From Bacteroidetes bacterium OLB12 (GTDB lineage Bacteria; Bacteroidota; Bacteroidia; Cytophagales; Cyclobacteriaceae): DNA of 64,000 bases. The notes below the pieces were generated by a model. That model was not told where the DNA came from. It saw nothing but the letters and a program-made list of their open reading frames with translations, and did not search any database. The position numbers were made by a program, and so were the translations under genes. The stretch covers positions 36,227-100,226 of the forward strand of contig LNFR01000052.1 of assembly GCA_001567185.1 (NCBI GenBank), given 5' to 3'. This document shows positions 19,454-28,326 of the stretch, in pieces. Within the stretch, counting starts at the first letter, position 1. Each line of letters begins with the position of its first letter.

Positions 19454-20350
19454 ATGAAATCGATGAAAAAACTAATTGTTATTGTTGGCCCAACCGCGGT
19501 TGGTAAAACGGCACTGGCTATCCGGCTGGCTCAATTCCTTCAAACCGAGATTATTTCGGCCGACTCGCGCCAGATTTACCGGGAGCTGGAAATTGGCACG
19601 GCAAAACCCAGCCCGGCCGAACTGCAACAGGTTAAACATCATTTCATTAATACACATTCAATTACTGACGATTACGATGCCGGAGCTTACGGTCGCGATG
19701 CACTCGCCCTTATTCATTCATTGTTTCAACACCACAACCACCTGATACTTTGTGGAGGCTCTGGTTTGTATGTGAAGGCTGTGCTGGAGGGTTTTGATGA
19801 AATGCCGCCCGTACCGGAAGGCATGCGGGAAGCAATTATTGCTGAATACGAAACGCATGGATTGGCATGGCTTCAAACCCAGGTAAAGGAGGTTGATCCG
19901 GACTATTTTGATGTAGTGGATAGCCAGAATCCGCACCGGCTAATCCGCGCCTTGGAATTGTACCGGGCCTGGCAAAAGCCGATGCATGAACTGCGCAAAC
20001 AAAAGAAACTGGAACATCCGTTTCAGATTGTAAAAATAGGATTGGAGGTGGAACGGGAAGAACTCTATAATCGCATTGATACGCGCATGGATGCCATGAT
20101 TGCGGAAGGGTTGTTTGAAGAAGCAGAAAAGTTTTACCCATTCCGGCATCTGAATGCTTTGCAAACAGTAGGCTATCGCGAAATTTTTGGGTTGATGGAT
20201 GGGCTGTATGATAAAGAAGAAGCGATTAGGCTGTTGAAGCGCAACTCAAGGCATTATGCCAAACGGCAGTTAACCTGGTTTAAAAAAGATATGGATACGA
20301 AATGGTTCAGGCCAGATCAGTTTGATGAAATTATCGCCCACCTGGAGTAA
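19454..20350 (+). CDS. miaA: tRNA dimethylallyltransferase
   Basis: 298 residues. Adds dimethylallyl to N6 of A37 in tRNAs reading UNN codons. P-loop GPTAVGKTALA (about 13-23), then ISADSRQIYRELEIGTAKP, the conserved substrate-binding block, then LCGGSGLYVKAVLEG. Near the C-terminus TVGYREIFGLMDG and RHYAKRQLTWFKKD are conserved. A second ATG at 19463 would give nearly the same protein (MKKLIVIVG) and may be the true start. Confidence 0.95.
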   Translation: MKSMKKLIVIVGPTAVGKTALAIRLAQFLQTEIISADSRQIYRELEIGTAKPSPAELQQVKHHFINTHSITDDYDAGAYGRDALALIHSLFQHHNHLILCGGSGLYVKAVLEGFDEMPPVPEGMREAIIAEYETHGLAWLQTQVKEVDPDYFDVVDSQNPHRLIRALELYRAWQKPMHELRKQKKLEHPFQIVKIGLEVEREELYNRIDTRMDAMIAEGLFEEAEKFYPFRHLNALQTVGYREIFGLMDGLYDKEEAIRLLKRNSRHYAKRQLTWFKKDMDTKWFRPDQFDEIIAHLE

Positions 20351-20404
20351 ATATTTAAACAAGATTACTTACGGCCTACTTCCAACTGCCTATTTTTGTT
20401 TATT

Positions 20405-21706
20405 ATGACTAAGCGCGTGCTCATTATTACCTACTATTGGCCACCCTCCGGGGGAAGTGGTGTGCAGCGTTGGCTAAAGTTTGTAAAGTATCTTTCTCAA
20501 AAAGGTTGGGAGCCTTACGTCTTTACTCCCGAAAATCCACACTTCGCTATTCAGGATGCCTCGTTGTTGAAAGATGTGCCACCTCCGGTTGAAGTAATCC
20601 GCTTTCCGATCTGGGAGCCCTATCGATTATTTAACCGGCTTACTTCCATTTTTTCAGGTAAGAAAGTAGAGCAAGTTGATTTTGTTGCTACGGAAAGGAG
20701 AAGCTGGTTCCAAAATTTTGGAATGTGGGTGCGCGGAAATTTTTTTATTCCCGATGCACGAAAGTTTTGGATAAAACCATCAGTTGAATACCTGATTGAT
20801 TTTGTGCAACGAAATAAAATTGATAAAATAATAACCACCGGTCCTCCCCACAGCATCCACTTGATCGGGAGAAATCTTAAAAGAAAAAATGCGGCTTTAA
20901 AATGGGTTGCCGATTTTCGCGATCCGTGGAGTGAGTGGGATCTTTTGGATACGCTGCACTTGTCGGCATGGGCCAGGCAGCGCCACAAAAAAATGGAAGG
21001 CACAGTATTGCAAGAGGCCGACCTGGTGTTAACGGTTACACCGTATTACGTTAAGCAGTTAATGCAATTGGGTGGAAAAAATGTGCACCTGATAACCAAT
21101 GGATTTGATGAAGAAGATTTTAAATCTGTTGAACATCAGCGTACCGGTAAATTTACTATCCGTCATATTGGTGGAGTTGATGAATTGCGCGATCCAAGAC
21201 CTGCTATGTTGGCCCTCAAACAACTTTGTATTGAACAAACCGATTTTAGTCAATCTGTTTGTGTGGAGTTTGTTGGCTCCGTAAATGCTGCATTCAAAAA
21301 ATTTGTGGAGGAAGATAACGTGTTGGCATCGCATGTAACTTTTGTGAACCAGCTTGCACACAGCGAGTTGTTGAAACTGTACGGAAGCACCGATGTGCTT
21401 TTGCTGGTGCTGGCCCATGCAGCTCATGCGTCCGGAAATATACCGGGCAAATTGTTTGAATACCTGGCTTCCGGTAACGAAATAATTGGTGTGGGTGTGG
21501 CCGAGGGCGATTCTGCAACTATTTTAAGGCAGGCGGGAGTCGGTATGGTGTATGATCCTGCCGATGGGCAAGGTCTTCAGCAAGCCTTTCTCAACTGTTT
21601 TGCAAATTGGAAGGCAGCTATAAAACCAAATGCTAAGTCGCTGTCAAAATATTCGCGCAGGGAATTGACGGATACCCTGATCTCGTTGCTTGAAAAACTT
21701 GATTGA
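20405..21706 (+). CDS. Glycosyltransferase family 4-type protein
   Basis: ATG 20405 chosen (MTKRVLIITYYWPPSGGSG) rather than TTG 20396. 433 residues with the GT-B layout: an N-terminal Rossmann-like domain with the PPSGGSGVQR loop common in surface-sugar transferases, and a C-terminal nucleotide-sugar domain (LLVLAHAAHASGNIPGKLFEYLASG, where EYLASG precedes the conserved Glu). Sugar and acceptor are unknown. A TATTTTTG -7-like box lies at 20391-20398. It is convergent with the flippase with no gap, and it probably belongs to the same polysaccharide locus. Confidence 0.85.
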   Translation: MTKRVLIITYYWPPSGGSGVQRWLKFVKYLSQKGWEPYVFTPENPHFAIQDASLLKDVPPPVEVIRFPIWEPYRLFNRLTSIFSGKKVEQVDFVATERRSWFQNFGMWVRGNFFIPDARKFWIKPSVEYLIDFVQRNKIDKIITTGPPHSIHLIGRNLKRKNAALKWVADFRDPWSEWDLLDTLHLSAWARQRHKKMEGTVLQEADLVLTVTPYYVKQLMQLGGKNVHLITNGFDEEDFKSVEHQRTGKFTIRHIGGVDELRDPRPAMLALKQLCIEQTDFSQSVCVEFVGSVNAAFKKFVEEDNVLASHVTFVNQLAHSELLKLYGSTDVLLLVLAHAAHASGNIPGKLFEYLASGNEIIGVGVAEGDSATILRQAGVGMVYDPADGQGLQQAFLNCFANWKAAIKPNAKSLSKYSRRELTDTLISLLEKLD

Positions 21707-23201
21707 TTATTTTTTGCGGCCAATCCCAAAGCGATTGAGTTGTTTTAACAGAAACTCGTTCCCGTCTGGTGTAGCTTTCGAATAAAAAATCAGTAGAGAG
21801 AATAGTATGGTGATGGTTGCGGAGCGAAGGACAATGTCAACAATTGTATTTTCAAATGTTGGAATGAATAGGTTTAATCCAATCATGATCGCAGCAATAA
21901 TCAGCACTTTCAGGGAGTTCCAGTCAAAGGGCTGTATCTTTAGTTTATACCAGATGAAGAAGTATTTCAGAACATTGAATGAAATCAGCGCCAGTGCAGA
22001 ACCCATTGCAGCACCGTTGATTCCGTAAACCGGAATCAGGATGTTGTTACTCACAATCACGATAACGGCCAGCAAGGTGAGTAACAAGATATTGAATGCA
22101 TAGTATTTTGAGAGCACAATAATCTCACTGCTGGGACCAAACAACATATCCACCAACTTGCCAAACCCAATTATAATCACGACCCACTTTCCGGCCTCGT
22201 AAATTTCCTGTTTCGGTATAAGCGAAAAGATATTATCGAGATTAATGTACACACCAATCAGCAACAAAGCCCCAATAATAAACTGGTTGATAGCAGTTTT
22301 TTGGTAAATCGTTTTTATATCAGCCAGATCATTTTTCTCGAAGGCCCGGGCAATCAAGGGCATGGCTACCTGGCTTAAAGCTCTTTTTGGAATTTCAATA
22401 ATGGTTGCCATATAAAATGCCGTGGTATAAACCGCATTGGCGGCCAGGCCCAACATGCCCGATACCATCATACTATCCACTTTGCCAATCAGGATCATAC
22501 CTGCCGTGCCCGCAAAACTCAATGAACTGAAAATTACCAGCGATTTTATCTTATCTCCTGGTATGGCCTCAGGTTAAAAGTGAATGAAAACTTTTGAAGG
22601 AAAATGAGATAACCCACCAGCAGCAACAAACAAAACAGATAGCCCAGTACCGTGCCAACAATAAATTGATTGTAGGTATATAACCTTGAAAATAGGCAAG
22701 CACCAATAGCGCCAGCATGAGTCTTACCACAATTTCGCGCAGCAGGCTGGGAAAGATCATTTTTAATAATGAACGCGAATATGCTTCCAGCAATGAAGTG
22801 ATTAATAAAATCAAAGTAAGCCATAGAACTATAGACGCATACTGAATGATTTCACTAGCATTGGCTTGAAAGTAAGAAAGAATGTTTCCTTCAAATAATT
22901 TGAAGGTGATAAAGAAAATAGCGAATCCACTTAAGGCAAGTAGCGTAATCAGGCTGATAAAACCGGCCTCGGTAGTTTTGTCTTTTACCAGTTGCGGATA
23001 AAACCTGAAAATGCTTTGGGCTAATCCAAATGTAGCAAATGGTGCCAGCAGAATGGCAGCATCCTGAATGGTGCGAAGCAAACCCACTTGCTCCGGTTCC
23101 AGAAATTTTGGGAACAGGTACAATAAATTGATATAACCAATTACCGCCCCGGCATAGGAAATAATAGTGGTGTAAATGCTTTGGCGGATGACGAGGCCCA
23201 T
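21707..23201 (-). CDS. Polysaccharide flippase, Wzx/MATE-like (two frameshifts)
   Basis: Three frames join into a protein of about 498 residues with 12-14 predicted membrane segments. One missing base near 22660-22668 links YFQGYIPTIN to FIVGTVLGYLFCLLLLVGY, and one missing base near 22556-22562 links FNLRPYQ to GDKIKSLVIFSSLSFAG. The N-terminus MGLVIRQSIYTTIISYAG and the barrel of hydrophobic helices fit the oligosaccharide flippase family that moves lipid-linked sugars across the inner membrane. The start ATG overlaps the stop of the DUF4143 gene (TAATG). Its first 12 codons occur a second time at 24437-24471, upstream of that gene. Confidence 0.75.
23166..23195. repeat. Direct repeat copy A (start of the flippase gene)
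   Basis: 30 bases identical except one to 24437-24466. It covers codons 3-12 of the intact flippase. Together the two copies bracket the DUF4143 gene and about 1.27 kb of sequence. Confidence 0.85.
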
Positions 23202-24325
23202 TATGAAATAAACGGTTGGTAGTTGTGAGGAGTGATTACGCGATGTTCGCTTTCAGGATAGGCATTTGTAAATGTTGTCGGGGCTTTCTCTTTTTTTACG
23301 GTTCCCCATTTAAATTCGAAAGTATAAAGTTTGCCATCCCGTTCTTCGATGTAATCAATTTCTTGTTGTTGCTTGGTTCTCCAAAAAAACTTATTCGACC
23401 AAAGATTTGTGTAACTCGTAAATTTCAGACGCTCGGTTAGAATAAAATTCTCCCAAAGAGAACCAATATCCTTCCTGAGTTCTGCTGGTTGAAAGTTGGC
23501 GATAATAGCATTACGCACCCCGTTGTCATAAAAATAAATCTTACGGCTTTTCTTCAGTTCATTTCTAAGGTTTCGGCTAAAAGAAGGCAACCTGTAAACC
23601 ACCATTGTTTTTTCCAGTAAATCGATGTACCGGCTTACGGTTTGCGGATCGGATTTAACCAGATCAGCTATCTCGTTGTAGCTTACTTCAGAACCAATTT
23701 GAAGGCTTAATGCCTGAAGTATTTTTTCAATAACCTCCGGTTTTCTAACATCTTTAAACGAGAAAAGATCTTTATATAGATAGCTGTCAGTAAGATTTTT
23801 CAGGATGCTTTTTTCTGAGCCGGGATTATTGACAACATCCGGATACATTCCATAAATCAAACGTGTGGTTAATAACCTGTTCTCTTCCAGAAAAGAGTTG
23901 TGTTCAATTAATTCGGCCATCGACAACGGGTACATAATGAACTCCCATTTTCTACCTGTCAATGGCTCGTTGATTTCATTGGCTAGCTCAAGCGCGGATG
24001 AGCCTGAAACAATTAACTGCACAGATGTAAGCTGATCGAGAATGAGCTTGAGGCTCAGGCCAATGTTTTTTACCCGTTGTGCTTCATCTATAATCACTAA
24101 TGTATGGTTGCCTATTAGTGCTTTAAGCTCGGTAGAAGTCTTGTTAAAAAGTAAGGTCCGCATATCGGGTTCATCGCAGTTGATAAATAATACCTTGTTG
24201 CGCCATTTCTCCGAAATGCTCTTCAACAGGGTAGTTTTACCCACCTGGCGCGCCCCAATTACAATTACGGCTTTTCCTGCGCTTAAGTGCGATTTTACCA
24301 ATATTTCCAGCTTTCTTGCGATCAT
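23201..24325 (-). CDS. AAA ATPase with DUF4143 nuclease-like C-terminus
   Basis: 374 residues. Walker A GARQVGKTTLL (about 24-34), Walker B TLVIIDEAQ (about 77-85), a sensor-like SGSSALELAN, a winged-helix-like middle section (YNEIADLVKSDPQTVSRYIDLLEK) and a C-terminal DUF4143 domain whose QEIDYIEERD ... FEFKWG resembles the PD-(D/E)xK core. Members of this family are common, patchily distributed, often horizontally moved, and of unknown role. It overlaps the flippase start by one base. A 42-bp palindrome overlaps its own start codon, and a direct repeat brackets it. Neighbours are polysaccharide genes with which it has no obvious functional link, so it looks inserted. Confidence 0.85.
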   Translation of the reverse strand: MIARKLEILVKSHLSAGKAVIVIGARQVGKTTLLKSISEKWRNKVLFINCDEPDMRTLLFNKTSTELKALIGNHTLVIIDEAQRVKNIGLSLKLILDQLTSVQLIVSGSSALELANEINEPLTGRKWEFIMYPLSMAELIEHNSFLEENRLLTTRLIYGMYPDVVNNPGSEKSILKNLTDSYLYKDLFSFKDVRKPEVIEKILQALSLQIGSEVSYNEIADLVKSDPQTVSRYIDLLEKTMVVYRLPSFSRNLRNELKKSRKIYFYDNGVRNAIIANFQPAELRKDIGSLWENFILTERLKFTSYTNLWSNKFFWRTKQQQEIDYIEERDGKLYTFEFKWGTVKKEKAPTTFTNAYPESEHRVITPHNYQPFIS

Positions 24326-24361
24326 AATCCTATAAAGTTATAACTTTTTTGGATTATAATC
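24320..24361. promoter_or_regulatory. 42-bp near-perfect palindrome over the DUF4143 start codon
   Basis: Centre AAAGTTATAACTTT (24334-24347) is a perfect 14-bp palindrome. It is flanked symmetrically by ATAATCC (24324-24330) and GGATTAT (24351-24357), and the dyad extends to 24320 and 24361 with one more mismatch. It covers the ATG at 24323-24325. Position and symmetry suggest an autoregulatory operator, or alternatively an end or recognition site of a mobile cassette. Confidence 0.75.
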
Positions 24362-24436
24362 TTTAAAAAGTCATGAAGTGCGCTTATTAGAAATTCAAGG
24401 AAGCATGTGCAGCAAAATTGGAGAAACAAATTGCCG

Positions 24437-24466
24437 AGTAGTGTAAATGCTTTGGCGGATGACGAG
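24437..24466. repeat. Direct repeat copy B (orphan 5' fragment of the flippase gene)
   Basis: One mismatch over 30 bases against 23166-23195. On the minus strand it follows an ATG (24471) 21 bases after the methyltransferase gene, where the flippase would be expected to start if the DUF4143 gene were absent. The frame then reads LVIRQSIYTT and diverges. Confidence 0.85.
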
Positions 24467-24492
24467 CTCATGAGTCTTGCTTGTGTTATCTT

Positions 24493-25026
24493 TTAGCTTC
24501 TACAATATAATACCTGGGGGGTAATATATCGCAGCAACGGACGAACACCGAACACTCCGGTGGGTGAAGTCCATTTTTCTGAACGAACTATTTGCCAACC
24601 GCTTTTTTCCAATAACCAATCAAACTGCCAGTCTTCAAATTCATGAAAGTGTTGATCCCATCGATCATTTTTATTGCGATAGGCTCTGGCAAACCAGAGT
24701 GACAAGGGGATGCTTGCATATAATCGTTTTGCCTGCAGATTTTTTAAAACTCCCATTGGATTAATGAGATGCTCAAGAATTTCAAATGCAAAGGCAGTTT
24801 CCGTATTAAATTCACCAACAGATTCAGGATAGATATCCAGATCTTCCCCTTTTGTATTGACTATCGCGTATCCTGCTTGTTCGAATAGTTTTGAAAGCGG
24901 ATTGGTTATGCCAATGTCTAGCACCTTACTGCCAGTTGGCAAGGTTTGCTTTACAAAAGCAAGAGTTCTTGTATAACGCCTGCTTAATGTTTTATTGCTA
25001 AGACTATAGCTTTCAGTAGAATCCAT
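24493..25026 (-). CDS. SAM-dependent methyltransferase, class I-like
   Basis: 177 residues. Motif I region SKVLDIGITNPLSKLFEQAG (about 37-56), an acidic residue after strand 2 (NTKGEDLDIYP), and EILEHLINPMGVLKNL, the usual FDVIxxxEVLEH-like block. Substrate unknown; in this setting a sugar or lipid intermediate of the polysaccharide is plausible. It begins one base after the glycosyltransferase stop, so it is cotranscribed with it. Confidence 0.75.
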   Translation of the reverse strand: MDSTESYSLSNKTLSRRYTRTLAFVKQTLPTGSKVLDIGITNPLSKLFEQAGYAIVNTKGEDLDIYPESVGEFNTETAFAFEILEHLINPMGVLKNLQAKRLYASIPLSLWFARAYRNKNDRWDQHFHEFEDWQFDWLLEKSGWQIVRSEKWTSPTGVFGVRPLLRYITPQVLYCRS

Positions 25027-25027
25027 T

Positions 25028-26225
25028 TTAATACTTGTTGTAGATATTCAAAAGTGCTTCTTGCTCGTGTTCCCAATTATAGTTTCCTTCCAGAGTTGCT
25101 TTTCTGCCATTAGCACCCAACGTAGCACACTGTGCTTTATCCGCATAGAGTTGATTGACTTTTTGTGCGAAATCCTTTTCATCGCCAGCCGTAAATACCA
25201 GGCCGCTGTTGCATGATTCAACTACTCGCTTTAACGGAGCACTTGAACTTACCAGTATGGGTTTGCCAGTCATCATCCCCTGAAACAATTTATGGGGAAT
25301 CGTATGATCTGTATGACCATTCGATTGATGAGGAATCACATTCACATCGGCCAGCGACATATAAGAGAAAAACTTACTAAAAGGCTGGTAACCCAGAAAG
25401 TGAACATTGCTTAGTTTACGCTCAGCAACCAATTGTTGCAAATTCTGCATTACGGCATTACTTCCAAAGCCTACAATTACCAGGTGAATATTTTCAGGAT
25501 TGCTCACATGGCTCATTCCTTTAATTGCCACATCCACGCCACGATGCGGGCCAATGCCACCAGAATAAACTAATAAAAACTTGCCTTTCAGGTCTTGATA
25601 CACCGTGGCGTCCAAGGGTTGCTCAAGAAAGGATTTTTCTTCGGTGTTGGAAACCACTACAACCTTGTCAGGATTAAAATCATATTCCTTTACCAACCTG
25701 GCTTTCATTTCATCCACCACGGCAATCAATGTGTCTGAATCTTCACATGCTTTTTTCTCCCATTTAGTCCAGCGATCCGGATTCATGAAAAGATAATTTT
25801 TAAGACGTACAAAGGGGTTGGTTTTCCACGTGAACCAGGTGCGGAGTGCTTCCGGATAATTTTCATGCATGTCGGCAATTACCTTCAGCGAAAATTCTTT
25901 TTTAAGGGCAAGGGCAGTTCCTACCAGGGGCAGGTCATGCACATGCACTAAGTTGATTTGTTCATTTTTTAAAATGGTTCTCATGGCCGCTTTAAACTTT
26001 GGATGAACGAAAGTCATGGACATGATCACATCCCAAAATGCCAGTTGGTAATTATTTTTTCCTGCATCAATGCGATGCACCTGGATTCCCTCCACGAGTT
26101 CAGAAGTGGTCTCACCTTTTTTTTCGTCTTAAACAGAGCAGATGTACCTGATGGCCGGCCCTCAGTAATGAACCTGTTTCCTTTTTAATACGAACATCGG
26201 CCGGGTAAGGCGCGTTGAGCAGCAT
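25028..26225 (-). CDS. Glycosyltransferase family 4 (one frameshift)
   Basis: Removing one base from a T8 run (26117-26124) joins an N-terminal piece (MLLNAPYPADVRIKKETGSL, then HQVHLLCLRRKKG) to the main frame ETTSELVEGIQVHRIDAG, giving about 398 residues. The GT-B fold is clear: NLVHVHDLPLVGTALALKK in the first domain, and FLLVYSGGIGPHRGVDVAIKG, LVIVGFGSN and TIPHKLFQGMMTGKPILVS in the donor domain. A GTG at 26243 would add six residues (MPTKVL). Donor and acceptor unknown. It leads the gene string methyltransferase - (DUF4143) - flippase. Confidence 0.8.
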
Positions 26226-26347
26226 GAGAACTTTAGTAGGCACAATTACTTTTTCGGCAAAGAAACACAATCGGGGTGAAGAATTTTAATAAACCAGTAA
26301 ATCAATGCTTTGTATTATCCTTGATTTTTGCCAGGCATGCAAATAGG

Positions 26348-26390
26348 CATCCTTGAAAAAGTCAAATGCTATTTGAAATTTTCAAGGATG
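26348..26390. repeat. Long perfect-stem hairpin
   Basis: CATCCTTGAAAA (26348-26359) and TTTTCAAGGATG (26379-26390) pair perfectly over 12 bp. After a 2x2 internal loop, TCAAAT and ATTTGA pair over 6 bp around a GCT loop. No T-tract follows on the plus strand. Confidence 0.8.
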
Positions 26391-26453
26391 GGTGTACGCA
26401 GCGTGAGTGTGGGAATTTTTATCAAAAAATATTTACCAATGCTCAGGTAAACT

Positions 26454-26461
26454 TACCTTTG
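26454..26461 (+). promoter_or_regulatory. -7 box (TACCTTTG) upstream of wecB
   Basis: Matches TAnnTTTG. It lies 117 bases before the chosen start, implying a leader of about 110 bases. No clear -33 TTTG is seen. Confidence 0.4.
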
Positions 26462-26578
26462 CAACGATTTAATGCAGCGTTTAAGTTTCACCGATTGAAA
26501 AGCGTCCTCTATTGTCACGAACCATCAACTAACAAACGACTTGGCCAGTGTCTTTGCACCACAAATATTGTTAAGCGT

Positions 26579-27667
26579 ATGAGAATTACCCTGATAGCCG
26601 GAGCCCGGCCTAACTTTATGAAAATAGCACCCATTATCCGGGCTATTGAGCGGGCACAGAAAGATGGCTATAAACTGGACTACCGGCTGGTACACACCGG
26701 CCAGCATTATGACGACCGGCTGAGTAAAATCTTTTTTGAACAGTTACAAATACCCGCTGCACATGTTAACCTGGGGGCAGGATCCGGTACACAGGCCGAA
26801 CAAACGGCCCGCATCATGATTGAGTTTGAAAAAGACCTGCTCTCCAATCCTACAAACCTTGTAATTGTGGTGGGCGATGTAACCTCTACCATGGCCTGCA
26901 CCATTGTGGCCAAAAAACTCAACACAAAAGTAGCCCATGTGGAGGGCGGCATTCGTTCGTTTGACATGACTATGCCCGAAGAGATTAACCGGATTGTTAC
27001 CGATTCGCTTGCCGATTATTTCTTTACAACCTCGCAGGTGGCAAATGATAACCTCAGGAAATCGGGCGTAAAAGATGAGCAGATATTTTTTGTAGGCAAT
27101 ACCATGATCGATACGCTGCTCACACAACTGCCGCGCACAAAGAAGCCTGAATTGTGGCCTGCGTTTGGTTTGCAATCCAAAAATTATTTTGTGCTCACAC
27201 TCCACCGGCCCAGCAATGTGGACGATCCTGAAAAATTTGCAAAGTGGATGCAGGTTTTGGATGATACCGGGTTACCCATTGTTTTTCCGGTGCATCCGCG
27301 CACTATGAAAAATTTTTCAACGCTTGCGCAGAAGCCAAAAAATATCCGTGCATGCGATCCGCTCAGCTACCTGGAGTTTATTTATCTGATAAAAGAATCG
27401 AAAGCTGTAATTACCGACTCTGGTGGGGTGCAGGAAGAAACTACCGTGTTGGGTGTGCCGTGCCTCACTTTGCGAAATAATACCGAACGCCCGGAAACAG
27501 TAACGGAAGGAACCAACGAGATGATTGGCGATGATTTTACGGCACTTACCAATGCATTGGAAAAAGTAAAGAAAGGCGAATGGAAGCAGGGAAAAATTCC
27601 GCAGTTGTGGGATGGCAGGACTGCCGAAAGAATTGTGCATGAACTTGTGAGAATCGGTGGTAAGTAA
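26579..27667 (+). CDS. wecB: UDP-N-acetylglucosamine 2-epimerase (non-hydrolysing)
   Basis: Start at ATG 26579 (MRITLIAGARPNFMKIAP), the family's normal N-terminus; the 71 residues upstream in frame are unlike the family. 362 residues. It converts UDP-GlcNAc to UDP-ManNAc for surface polysaccharide synthesis. Motifs: VHTGQHYDDRLS, HVEGGIRSFDMTMPEEINR, LTLHRPSNVD, ITDSGGVQEE and LRNNTERPET. Context of glycosyltransferases and a flippase supports the role. Confidence 0.93.
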   Translation: MRITLIAGARPNFMKIAPIIRAIERAQKDGYKLDYRLVHTGQHYDDRLSKIFFEQLQIPAAHVNLGAGSGTQAEQTARIMIEFEKDLLSNPTNLVIVVGDVTSTMACTIVAKKLNTKVAHVEGGIRSFDMTMPEEINRIVTDSLADYFFTTSQVANDNLRKSGVKDEQIFFVGNTMIDTLLTQLPRTKKPELWPAFGLQSKNYFVLTLHRPSNVDDPEKFAKWMQVLDDTGLPIVFPVHPRTMKNFSTLAQKPKNIRACDPLSYLEFIYLIKESKAVITDSGGVQEETTVLGVPCLTLRNNTERPETVTEGTNEMIGDDFTALTNALEKVKKGEWKQGKIPQLWDGRTAERIVHELVRIGGK

Positions 27668-27673
27668 TCGGTA

Positions 27674-27701
27674 ATCAGTAATCAGTTTGCCGATTACTGA
27701 T
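27674..27701 (+). terminator. Hairpin between convergent wecB and ruvC
   Basis: ATCAGTAATC (27674-27683) and GATTACTGAT (27692-27701) form a perfect 10-bp stem with an 8-base loop, 6 bases past the wecB stop. No long T-tract follows, so termination is plausible rather than certain. Surrounding sequence repeats the same words (GTAATCGGTAATC, CCGAATACCG). Confidence 0.5.
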
Positions 27702-27756
27702 CACCAACCACCGAATACCGATTTACTTTCCTCCCGAAACCCGCCCCGGATTTGCT

Positions 27757-28300
27757 TTAAAGAAAATCGGCCCAGCCTTTCGCTTTTGGTTTAATGCTGC
27801 CTTGCTGGTAATGATGACATACAGCAACGGCCAGTGCATCGGAAGCATCAAAAAAGTTTGGGTATTTCTTTAATGCTGAAAATCTGCATCAGCATTTTAG
27901 CTACTTGTTCTTTCGAAGCATTTCCATTTCCGGTAACGGATTGCTTTACTTTTTTAGGCGCATATTCTGTAATTGGAATTTCACGGTATAGTGCGGCCGA
28001 CATGGCAACGCCTTGTGCACGGCCCAGCTTTAACATCGACTGTACGTTCTTACCAAAGAAAGGAGCTTCCAGGGCAACTTCATCGGGCTTAAACTCATCA
28101 ACCAAAGCAAGTACCCGGTCAAAAATTTTCTTAAGCTTCATGGCATGTGCTCCGGTTTTTCCCATTTGGATTACACCAAACTGCAACACAGTAACAGAAC
28201 CAGTTCGAATCAGAATTACCCCATAGCCCATCACGTTGGTGCCGGGGTCTAATCCTAAAATTATCTTTTCAGTTATCGCTTTTTTATCAACTTTGTTCAC
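27757..28300 (-). CDS. ruvC: Holliday junction resolvase RuvC (one frameshift)
   Basis: Nicks Holliday junctions with Ruv[18 protein letters not shown] carries the first catalytic Asp (about 17) and [10 protein letters not shown] the catalytic Glu (about 75). The raw frame stops after EIPKLF. Removing one base from the A6 run at 27850-27855 restores [17 protein letters not shown], holding the last catalytic acidic residues, and ends at KGWADFL, giving 180 residues, the usual length. GTG start. The break falls exactly at the conserved DASDALAVA block and in a homopolymer, so an error is likely. Confidence 0.9.
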
Positions 28301-28326
28301 GTCTCAAACTTACTGATAAACACGCA

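Larger units (their letters stand above)
26244..26578. other. 335-bp intergenic region upstream of wecB
   Basis: Lies between two divergent genes. The wecB frame is open upstream to 26366, but its residues are unlike any epimerase, so I treat the region as non-coding. It holds the hairpin at 26348-26390 and a -7-like TACCTTTG at 26454-26461. Confidence 0.6.

Noticed and set aside
26366-26578. 71-residue N-terminal extension of wecB
   Set aside because: The extension has no epimerase similarity, overlaps the hairpin and a -7 box, and the family's normal start is at 26579.
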